Positions 57,001 to 64,000 of a stretch of 64,000 nucleotides of DNA are shown here, one piece after another (position 1 is the stretch's first letter; the number at the start of each line of letters is the position of its first letter). The position numbers and the translations under genes were made by a program. This DNA comes from Asterella californica (lineage: Eukaryota; Streptophyta; Marchantiopsida; Marchantiales; Aytoniaceae): positions 42,733,501 to 42,797,500 of the forward strand of contig JAYKYS010000002.1 in the NCBI GenBank assembly GCA_036924285.1. Reading direction: 5' to 3'. The notes under the pieces were generated by a model, which saw nothing but the letters and a program-made list of their open reading frames with translations, made no database searches and was not told where the DNA came from.

Positions 57001-57480
57001 TGGAGTGTGTTACCTTGGGAGGACAATTTGACTAGAGAAGAGCTTCTTGCTATTCGAATTAGGCAGTTAGAGAGAAGACCAGAGGATATCTAAACTGCTT
57101 TGGATAGGTTGCGAGAAGCACGGTTGAAGAACAAGGTCAGATTTGATCAGCGACATCGTTTGAGACCTAGGGAAATCAAGGAAGGTGATTGGGTGTTAGT
57201 CTATGACAACAGTCTAGACAACCAGCATAGTGCACTCCGGAAGTTTTCCAGAAGATGGTTTGGTCCGTATGTGGTGAAGAAGGTTCATGACAACGCAACT
57301 TACGCCCTGCAAGAGTTGGATGGAACAAGCTTGAAGGTACCAGTGGCAGGTAAACGTGTCAAGATTTTCAAAAAGAGAGATGAGGAGGTCGATCTAGCAG
57401 ATATCTTGACGGAGTTTCAATTTGAGGATGAGGATTATGCAGAAGATCTTGAAGGTGAGGTTGGTTACGATGGGAAGTAG
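54011..57480 (+). pseudogene. RT-RNase H-integrase of element C, one frameshift and one stop
   Basis: Pol is open in the -1 frame relative to gag-protease, from 54011, where no ATG is present. RT motifs are FAPYSSRWFTVPKKNGSLRFI, SMGDLYSGYDQFQLAEESRS, MCTLPQGATNSVAHMMN and the catalytic MPFLDDIPIKG at 55144-55176. A missing G near 55412 shifts the frame; B keeps it. RNase H follows (LTVDTSPVAIGWAV, VETDCLPLL, KDNLMADMLSRAR). The integrase zinc domain is H-H-C-C (GHRGIWATF, CLTCQM), and the core shows Asp in VVDLMIM, Asp in ITADRGEL and Glu in NAKSERGHPP. TAA at 57091 replaces CAA seen in B. The C-terminal GPY module (RWFGPYVVKKVHDNATY) ends at 57480. There is no chromodomain. Confidence 0.9.
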
Positions 57481-57542
57481 GACGATAAGCCGGTCCACTC
57501 CTTGGTTGGTATCTCTGGTGCATACCGGAGGATGCACAGGTT

Positions 57543-57555
57543 CAGAGGGGGTGGA
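57543..57555 (+). other. Polypurine tract of element C
   Basis: CAGAGGGGGTGGA lies immediately before the 3' LTR. Element B keeps it with a small change (AGAGGGAGTGGA) before 16809. Confidence 0.75.
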
Positions 57556-59220
57556 TGTCGTGTCGTGGACCGGCTCGTACCTGAAATACAAACTTCGATG
57601 CTTGTCGCTCCAAAGACACTCATGAGAAGACAAGCTAGGCCCCAGCTTACGGATTTTGGCACAATCTCAGATCTCCATTTTCATCGCATAGATAGGTAGA
57701 GCTCCTTGTCAGCTTTCCAAAGGCACTTTGTCTACTTCGTTTGGACGCCTAGTGGAGAAGTTACAGGACTCGAAAGATGGAGAAAATAAGCTAGCCCCCA
57801 GCTTACGGGTTTTTGGCACCACTTCGGATCTTCGTTCTTATCGCACCAGTGGATAGAGCTCATTGTCAGCTTTCCATGGGCATCTTGTTTATTTCGTTTG
57901 GACATCCAGAGAAGAAGTTATGCGATTCGGAAAAAGGTAAAATCAAGCTAGGCCCCTAGTTACTTGCTGACTGGGTATTTAGGGCTTCAGGCGTTATATC
58001 AAACACGCAAGGGGCCTGCTTCTTATTATTGAGAGTTGAACTTCGTACGTAAAGACTGTTGCAAGGGGGCTGCTTAAGGGGCTTGCTTGTTCCTGCGACC
58101 TGTCGGTGGATGTTTTGGAGAATTGGGAAGTCCAATACACGCGCGCAAGGTGTCATCGGGTTCAGATCTGTGCAAGCTACGCACAGGTTAAGACGGTTCT
58201 TGAAGAGACGGATCGGGGGTTGTGTTCTGGGAGAAATTGAGACGCAGGGAGCAGAATTGGAGTTTTCAGTTACCTGTGAAGGAGAGTTGGACCGTTCGGG
58301 CCGTTCCGGAGTCCAAACTTGCTGTCCTTGGATCCATCGGGATCAGAACAACGAGTTCTTCAGGAAATTGAAGACGATACAAAGTTTCATCGGGCGGTTT
58401 GGGGGTTGTGAGTGAAATTGGCTCGCAGGGAAGCGCTTGCGTCAGATTTTCATCGCCTGCGACCTGAGATTGGATTGTTCTTCGCGATCGGTGAGCCAAG
58501 CTCTTCGTTCTTGGTGCCTACGCGATCAGGGAGTCCTCATGTACGCATAGGAGAAGACTGTAAGTGAATTGGATTGTTGGTTTGGGTGTGGTGAGCAAAT
58601 TTGAGCCGCAGGGAGCCGATTTACGTCAGTTTTTTGTAGCCTGCGACTGAATTTCTCAAGTAGTTTTGCAAGGGGAACTCCAAACGGCTTGTTTGGAGTC
58701 TTGTTGGGTTCAAGGTAGCCAGATCTACCTACCAGCGAAGACGGATATCAGTTTAGACGATCCGTTTGTGCAGTGTGAGCAGTTTTAAGCCGCAGGGAGG
58801 AGTTTTTGAAGGTTCGGTCACCTGCGACCGAAAATCGACGATATCTCGACTATCGGGAGTCGGATCTGAAGGTTTCTTGGGCCAACAGAGTCAGGGAAGG
58901 AGACCCTATCAACATTTGAAGATCGTTTGGCGAAAGGAGAAAGTTCCCAGATAGGTCTTTTTCGGTTCCTTCGCTACAGGTTTCGTCCTTTTGAGTTCGT
59001 TAAGGACTTAGTTGGTTGTGTATGGCTTGTGGTAGCTAGCTTTAGCCAAGAGCTAGTGTGTGGATGTGGTTTGGACTTGGGTTTGGATCGCATGATACTG
59101 TTGTGGCTCTGGTTGTTAGCAAAGAGAAGTTCCTCTTGCTTTGAGCTACGTTTTGGCGATTTCAGACTAGGGTTACGTTTCAGGGGTTTGTTTTAGGGCT
59201 TCTGAAGTAGGTTACAGACC
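57556..59220 (+). repeat. 3' LTR of element C, right end truncated
   Basis: It matches 49667-51331 without any gap and stops at GGTTACAGACC. The last 199 bp expected from the 5' LTR, and the target duplication, are missing. Foreign sequence begins at 59221. Confidence 0.92.
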
Positions 59221-59304
59221 GGGTGAGTAAAATGAGTAAGCTCCACCATGAGCTTCTCATAACTCTCTTCTGGAAGAAATTCTTCGATGAGTGCATTACT
59301 CAAC
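59221..59304 (-). repeat. 74-bp inverted fragment of an A-type gag at a junction
   Basis: Positions 59230-59303 are the reverse complement of 5084-5157 (gag of element A) with one mismatch. Nine bases, GGGTGAGTA, at the left are unaccounted for. The fragment lies exactly between the truncated LTR of C and the LTR start of E. Confidence 0.9.
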
Positions 59305-59567
59305 TGTCGCGCCCCTCATTCTCAAGATCGGGCGCAGACGCGAACAACAAAACCCTAGCGGACTTGCGCTAGGTTGTGAACGCTGCGAGTAGGACTTAAC
59401 GGCTTGGCCGGGAAGTCGGGATCAGCAGAACCCTAAGTGGTTCTCTGAACCAAGGTTAGAACCTTGGGTTAGGACATAAGGGCCTACCCAAGAGGGCCCC
59501 AGACGAACGCTGACCTAAGGGGGCGAGTCTGAGAACGGGCTGAAACATGAGTCTCAGACATAGGTCT

Positions 59568-59612
59568 GAGACGTGGGTCCGAGACGTGGGACCGAGACGT
59601 GGGTCCGAGACG
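59568..59612 (+). repeat. 13-bp tandem repeat in LTR of element E
   Basis: GAGACGTGGGTCC occurs at 59568, 59581 (ACC for TCC) and 59594, with a partial fourth unit at 59607. Weaker GTCTGAGAC/GTCTCAGAC copies precede it. Confidence 0.85.
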
Positions 59613-59740
59613 CAGACGAACCACAGGGTTCGACCCTGGGTCTGGACCACAGGTTTTCAGAAAAACTGCTAAGTGTTGGAGCTCCAGGGACGTTTTAGGT
59701 CGTGGACGGAGCTCCACGTAAGATCTCGAGGCGAGTGAGG

Positions 59741-59779
59741 TATCATTGGAAAGGTCTCGTCGAGAGCTTTCCAGTGATA
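59741..59779. repeat. 39-bp near-perfect palindrome in LTR of element E
   Basis: TATCATTGGAAAGGTCTCG pairs with its inverted counterpart TCGAGAGCTTTCCAGTGATA with two mismatches. It overlaps a TATATAA sequence (59777-59783) that could be the LTR promoter. Confidence 0.8.
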
Positions 59780-60432
59780 TATAACACTCCTCGATCTGAC
59801 CTCCGAGCTGGAAGTTATGGCCGAACCACAATCGGGTTGTGGTATAATTTTCAGGGACCAAAGAGGAGGGCGGGGCCGCCGATCCCCAGAAGTATATATG
59901 AGGGGGGCTCGATGCCTGGGTGGGCCAGGACGAGTCACCCGACCCCAGGGTTCGGCGGGCGGACTCTGGGAGCATGAGGTGATGGCTGGGCCAGTTCCAA
60001 GGCACGTTCTGATCTAGACTTGGACGGCTAGACTTAGGAACGATGTAAGGGCTGGGGCAAGACTAGGGAACGAGTCGGCGGGTTAGACCGCCGTTCGGGA
60101 GCCTGGACCCAGACGGACATCGCGGGCGATTGGGCCGCTAGGTGTGCTGGAGGCACCGTTTAGGACCCTGGACTTTATGGGAAGTCCGCCCCAAGTCATA
60201 TTGTGACTTGCTCATGTTTGGGACCGACTTAGGCGGATCTAAGTCGGGACTTAGGAATGCTGAGCTTGATGATTAGGGAGACGGTCCGGCTCCGGTCCGG
60301 ACCAAACAGAACTAAGGTAAGTGGTGCATGGACGCTAACTTGTGATTGTGTTTGCAGGTTAGCGGTTTGAATTTCGGGACCTACTGAGCAAGAGCTTCCG
60401 CTGGCGCAACAAGGCGGTAGGTGCGCGAAAAG

Positions 60433-60447
60433 TGGTATCAGAGCCGA
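60433..60447 (+). other. Primer-binding site of element E (initiator Met tRNA)
   Basis: TGGTATCAGAGCCGA is the usual plant gypsy/copia primer complement. Confidence 0.92.
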
Positions 60448-60551
60448 CGCTTCGGTGAGCGAGAACTTGAGGTAGCGGCTGAAGGCTGGACGCTTGAGGA
60501 GGGACGCAAGACACGAAACGGATCAGCGTTTCTAGGTGAATACTTGGAGCG

Positions 60552-63500
60552 ATGGCCGAAGAAGGACAGAGTTCCAAGAGGAAGACCAAGAGACGGGGAG
60601 CGACGACTGACACCGGGACCAGATCGACTCGAGCTAGCCCCGATGCACAGTCAGGGGACGATAACCGACAACCTTCGCCCCAACGTCAAGGAAGCCCAGT
60701 TCCAGCTGTGGCACCGCTGCAGCAAGATGGAGTCTTGCCAACGGTGCCCAACGATGCAGGCGCGGGAAGTCAAGGAGCCTTGTATGCGGAACTCATCAAA
60801 ATGATGAAGACCATGCAGGAAGGGATGGCCTCGAGGGATAAACGTATCGCTGAGCTTGAGGCAGGCCAAGGAAGTTCCTCGTCTACCAGGAAGCTTTGTA
60901 AGACGAATTTGCCGACTCCGTTTACAGGTATAGGACGGGCTCGTAAGGTTAAGGATTTCTTAACCGAGTTAGACCTATACTTTGAAGCGCATCAGGCTCA
61001 GGAGTCAGACAAAGTGAGAGCGGCGGTTACGTTCTTGAAGGACCATGCGCTTCTCTGGTGGACCGCATACAGGGATGAGCATGCCTTGACCGTCTCGGCG
61101 CTTGGTTGGAAGGAGTTCAAGGAGTTGCTCGCAGGACGATTCACTCCGGAGTATCAGAGGATTCGGGACGGTGTTGAGTTAGTTCGGCTGAAGCAGACAG
61201 GGACCTTAAGTGCTTATGTGCGCGAGTTCAGTGCCAAACTGGATTCGTTCTCCAAGTGGACTGAGGAGACCAAAATATGTATATTCATTGGGGGACTCAA
61301 GTCCAGCTCGGAGAAGGCTCTCTTTCGGATGCCGGAGCTACCTACGACAAGTGCCGAACTTTTGAAGCTAGCGGAGCGAATTGGGGACGATGACGTCCAG
61401 CAACAAAAACCTTTTGAACCTCGCAGCACGGACAAGTTCCAGAAGAAGAACAAGGGCTTCAAGCGACAATGGGATGGGGGTGAGAAGGATCGGAAGGATT
61501 CTTCTGCCCCGGCAGCAAAGCGGCAGCAAACAGGAGTGAAACCGAAGGGGCAAACACCTCAGAAGGGCAATGGGGCTAAGTTTACTTGCTACAACTGTGG
61601 CGAGGCGGGTCACATTGCTAAGGGGTGCACGAAACCTAAGGTTAGTAACTGTAGCATGAATGCGTTTGTTGCAAAGGACTTGTTGGAGGGCCAGATGACT
61701 GTGACCTTGAGAACCACGAAGAAGACGCCAGGACTGATGTATCTACAAGCCAAGGTTGCTAACCGTGATGTTACTTTTCTTGTGGACACAGGAGCGACTC
61801 ACTCCTTCATAAGTCCAAAGTTGGTGAAGAAGTTGGGCTTGTCTACCTCCAAGGCAGACAAGCCTATTCAGGTACGCTTTGCCAAGGGCAAGACGTACCA
61901 AACTTCTGAAGTGGCCTTGGACGTACGATTTGTGTGTGGGAAGTTGGAGTTCACAGAGAACTTCACGGTGTGCGAGATGGATGATATCCATGCGGTTTTG
62001 GGGAATACTTTCTTGGACAGGTTTGAAGTGGAACTTAGGCGGAAACCTTTAAGGTTAAACGTTAGAGTTAAAGGGCGGAAGCTGGGAGTGAGGCTGATCC
62101 GGAAGGCGCGGAAGATTGATGACTTTGCGGTGAATTTGATCAAAGGCAAACAAATGGACTTCAACGACGGAGTCATGTGTTTGATGCGGGTTGCAGATTT
62201 GATGGCGGGTGACGGACAAGAGGAAACATCAGGAGACGCGACTAAACTTCCGGAGGTGCTTCGCGAAGTGATTAAGGAGTTTGAGGATGTCTTGACGGAC
62301 GAGTTACCTGCTGAGTTACCTCCAAGGCGGGTGGTGGATCACAAGATCGAGGTCTTGCCAGGATCAGAACCACCTTCCAAAGCCCCTTACCGACTCAATC
62401 AGGTGGAACTCCTTGAGTTGAAAAGACAACTCGGCGAGCTATTAGCGCGGGGATATATTCGAACCAGCAAGTCACCTTATGGAGCCCCAGTTCTTTTTGC
62501 AAAGAAGAAGGATGGGAAGTTACGACTCTGCGTAGATTATCGTGCACTCAATAAGGTGACGGTGAAGAATAATTATCCTTTGCCAAGGATAGACGACCTC
62601 TTTGATAGGCTAGCGGGCGCAAAGTACTTCAGCAGGATAGACTTGAAGTCAGGATATTACCAAATCTGGATAGCTGACCCAGATGTTGAGAAGACCGCTT
62701 GTCGAATCAGATACGGATCGTTTGAATTCGTGGTGATGCCATTTGGACTCTGCAACGCCCCTTCGACATTCACTACATTGATGAACACAATTTTTCGCGA
62801 GGAGATGGATGAGTTTGTCATCGTTTACATCGACGACATCTTGATCTACTCCAAAACCTTGGAGTCGCACGCGGAGCAGCTAAGGGTGGTGTTGACGAAG
62901 CTGCGGGAGCATAAGCTGTTTGCCAACATTGACAAGAGTGAGTTTGGTTTGGAGCGCATTAACTTCTTGGGACATGTAATTAGTGCAGAAGGAGTCGGCC
63001 CGGATATGCAGAAGGTGGATGCGATTGTGACTTGGGAGCCTCCGACTACAGTGAAGGGGATGCGGCGATTCTTAGGATTGGCGCAGTTCTACCGCAAGTA
63101 TGTGAAGGGGTTTTCAAAGATCGCGAAGCCGCTGACGGACTGGACGGGCAAAGACGCACAGGTAAGTTGGACCAAGGAGGTGGATGATGCGTTTCAGATG
63201 ATCAAAGCTATTTTGTCAAAGGCGCCAGTTTTGAAGCTGCCGGAGTTCGACAAACCATTCGAGGTGCACACGGACGCGAGCGACTATGCGATTGGCGGAG
63301 TGTTGGTGCAGGATGGGAAACCTGTAGCGTACGAAAGCAAGAAGTTATCTGGGACAGAGAGTCGATGGCCGACTCACGAGAAGGAACTGTTTGCGGTTGT
63401 CCATTGCTTGAGGAAATGGCGGCATTACTTGGGACTTCACAAGACCCAAGTGTATACTGATAACATCTCGCTCAAGTACTTCGAGACACAAGATCGGGTG

Positions 63501-64000
63501 ACGCCCAAGCAACTACGGTGGCATGATACCTTGGCGCTCATGAATGTGGAATTGATCCACAAAGCGGGAAAGGACAATGTGGTTCCTGACGCCTTGAGTC
63601 GCAAGGAGGAATATCTTCCATCGTCAACACAGATTTTGCGAGCTATGTATCCTAAGGAGTCAGATTTGGAGAGGCGAATACGTGAAGGTTACATGGGCGA
63701 CGATCAAGCGAAGGAGTATCTGGAACAGCTCAAGCGAGGGGTGAAGTTGCAGAACATGCAGCTAAGACATGGTTTACTCATGTTCAAGCAAAGTCGGGTT
63801 TATGTGGGACAAGGAAAACTTAGGACCAAGTTGTTAAAAGAATCTCATGATGTGCCCTTATCAGGCCATAAAGGAGAAAAGTCCACTTTAGCGATAATCG
63901 CTAAAAAGTTTTATTGGCCCCACATGAAAGACGATGTTTCTCACTTTGTGAAAACATGCGTAACCTGTCAAGCGAATCGTGTTTCTTATGAGAAGAAACA
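60552..64000 (+). CDS. Gag-pol polyprotein of element E, intact, 3' end outside window
   Basis: The first ATG after the primer site is at 60552 and the frame stays open to the window end (1149 codons). Gag capsid motifs ([46 protein letters not shown]) lie at about residues 115-270. A CCHC knuckle [14 protein letters not shown] is at 346-359. The protease has [12 protein letters not shown] with catalytic Asp 412. RT has [22 protein letters not shown] near 645-663, [26 protein letters not shown] and YIDD at 759-762. RNase H begins [10 protein letters not shown] near 906 and ends VPDALSR near 1015. The integrase zinc domain has His 1099 and 1107 and Cys 1136 and 1139. The single-frame gag-pol layout is common in plant chromoviruses. 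It would direct a full replication cycle from cytoplasmic particle to nuclear integration. Confidence 0.93.
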   Translation, partial: MAEEGQSSKRKTKRRGATTDTGTRSTRASPDAQSGDDNRQPSPQRQGSPVPAVAPLQQDGVLPTVPNDAGAGSQGALYAELIKMMKTMQEGMASRDKRIAELEAGQGSSSSTRKLCKTNLPTPFTGIGRARKVKDFLTELDLYFEAHQAQESDKVRAAVTFLKDHALLWWTAYRDEHALTVSALGWKEFKELLAGRFTPEYQRIRDGVELVRLKQTGTLSAYVREFSAKLDSFSKWTEETKICIFIGGLKSSSEKALFRMPELPTTSAELLKLAERIGDDDVQQQKPFEPRSTDKFQKKNKGFKRQWDGGEKDRKDSSAPAAKRQQTGVKPKGQTPQKGNGAKFTCYNCGEAGHIAKGCTKPKVSNCSMNAFVAKDLLEGQMTVTLRTTKKTPGLMYLQAKVANRDVTFLVDTGATHSFISPKLVKKLGLSTSKADKPIQVRFAKGKTYQTSEVALDVRFVCGKLEFTENFTVCEMDDIHAVLGNTFLDRFEVELRRKPLRLNVRVKGRKLGVRLIRKARKIDDFAVNLIKGKQMDFNDGVMCLMRVADLMAGDGQEETSGDATKLPEVLREVIKEFEDVLTDELPAELPPRRVVDHKIEVLPGSEPPSKAPYRLNQVELLELKRQLGELLARGYIRTSKSPYGAPVLFAKKKDGKLRLCVDYRALNKVTVKNNYPLPRIDDLFDRLAGAKYFSRIDLKSGYYQIWIADPDVEKTACRIRYGSFEFVVMPFGLCNAPSTFTTLMNTIFREEMDEFVIVYIDDILIYSKTLESHAEQLRVVLTKLREHKLFANIDKSEFGLERINFLGHVISAEGVGPDMQKVDAIVTWEPPTTVKGMRRFLGLAQFYRKYVKGFSKIAKPLTDWTGKDAQVSWTKEVDDAFQMIKAILSKAPVLKLPEFDKPFEVHTDASDYAIGGVLVQDGKPVAYESKKLSGTESRWPTHEKELFAVVHCLRKWRHYLGLHKTQVYTDNISLKYFETQDRVTPKQLRWHDTLALMNVELIHKAGKDNVVPDALSRKEEYLPSSTQILRAMYPKESDLERRIREGYMGDDQAKEYLEQLKRGVKLQNMQLRHGLLMFKQSRVYVGQGKLRTKLLKESHDVPLSGHKGEKSTLAIIAKKFYWPHMKDDVSHFVKTCVTCQANRVSYEKK

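Larger units (their letters stand above)
49667..59220 (+). mobile_element. Element C: young gypsy retrotransposon inserted in element F
   Basis: The 5' LTR (49667-51530) is complete and the 3' LTR (57556-59220) lacks its last about 200 bp. Over the shared 1665 bp the two LTRs have no length difference and about 16 substitutions by eye (about 1%), all but two of them transitions. Coding order is gag-protease, RT, RNase H, integrase. Lesions are one 1-bp deletion near 55412 and one TAA at 57091. It is a typical Ty3/gypsy order but with an Asp-His-Gly-Ser protease and a Phe-Leu-Asp-Asp RT box. Older copies B and D are in the same window. Confidence 0.92.
59305..60411 (+). repeat. 5' LTR of element E (right end tentative)
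   Basis: It starts TGTCGCGCCCC. GGCGCAACA at 60403-60411 is the best matching inverted end, but this leaves 21 bp before the primer site, so the end may lie nearer 60432. Only one LTR copy is in the window, so the end cannot be confirmed. It contains a 39-bp near-palindrome and a 13-bp tandem repeat. Confidence 0.7.
59305..64000 (+). mobile_element. Element E: gypsy (chromovirus-like) retrotransposon, right end beyond window
   Basis: A TGTCGC-starting LTR, an initiator-Met primer site at 60433 and a single uninterrupted gag-pol frame from 60552 to the window edge define it. RT and connection motifs resemble plant chromoviruses (Reina/Tcn1-like). The 3' part of integrase, any chromodomain and the 3' LTR are outside the window. 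No lesion is seen in 1149 codons, so the element may be young or active. Confidence 0.9.

Noticed and set aside
60317..60357. A 41-bp intron-like segment (AAG/GTAAGT to TTTGCAG) in the leader of element E
   Set aside because: It is shorter than plant introns normally splice, and no coding frame depends on it.

Overview
The window is nuclear DNA of a plant-like eukaryote. It holds nested LTR retrotransposons (Ty3/gypsy and Ty1/copia), one spliced phi-class glutathione S-transferase gene, and long AT-rich stretches without recognisable genes. There are no bacterial-type operons, rRNA genes or convincing tRNA genes. The GST class and the retroelement types (an Athila/Tat-like element with a tRNA-Asp-like primer site, and copia and chromovirus-like elements with initiator-Met primer sites) point to a streptophyte. 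From memory, several polyprotein types look like hypothetical proteins annotated in bryophytes such as liverworts. That placement is an unverified impression.

Layout, left part. Positions 1-12750 hold a decayed unit (element G) recognisable by a long broken coiled-coil/acidic reading frame and a strong excess of the hexamer GAAGAC/GTCTTC. It is split by an 8.6 kb Athila-like gypsy element (element A, 1931-10488, 4-bp target duplication GTGC). Removing A restores one continuous frame. Next come a 5'-truncated copy (B, 12902-18831) and a shorter fragment (D, 18835-19977) of a second gypsy family. A rearranged relative of A follows (H, 20573-23945), whose reverse transcriptase part is forward and whose LTR plus leader is inverted.

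Middle part. Positions 24-33 kb are poor in transposons. They hold the GST gene (minus strand, two exons, 25843-26855), a 14-unit 41-bp minisatellite with a palindromic core (30749-31319), and otherwise unassigned DNA. A copia element lies on the minus strand at 33053-39306 with matching LTRs, primer site, polypurine tract and 5-bp target duplication GTCGG. Its coding region carries a hairpin-rich GC island between protease and integrase. A perfect 62-bp palindrome sits at 39647-39708. From 39.7 to 46.1 kb there is simple-sequence DNA, a possible SINE head and no recognised gene.

Right part. A third gypsy family (F, gag 46121-48067, reverse transcriptase 48430-49666) is cut inside RNase H by a young copy (C, 49667-59220) of the B/D family. 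The 3' LTR of C is cut short at 59220, where a 74-bp inverted piece of an A-like gag begins. A fourth gypsy element (E, LTR from 59305, intact gag-pol frame from 60552 to the window end) follows.

The retroelements work independently, each encoding its own capsid, protease, reverse transcriptase, RNase H and integrase. Their order of nesting gives a relative history: G is older than A, and F is older than C. Many inactivating changes are C-to-T or G-to-A transitions in CAG, CAA, CGA or TGG codons, as expected if methylated cytosines decay. The only likely functional host gene is the GST.
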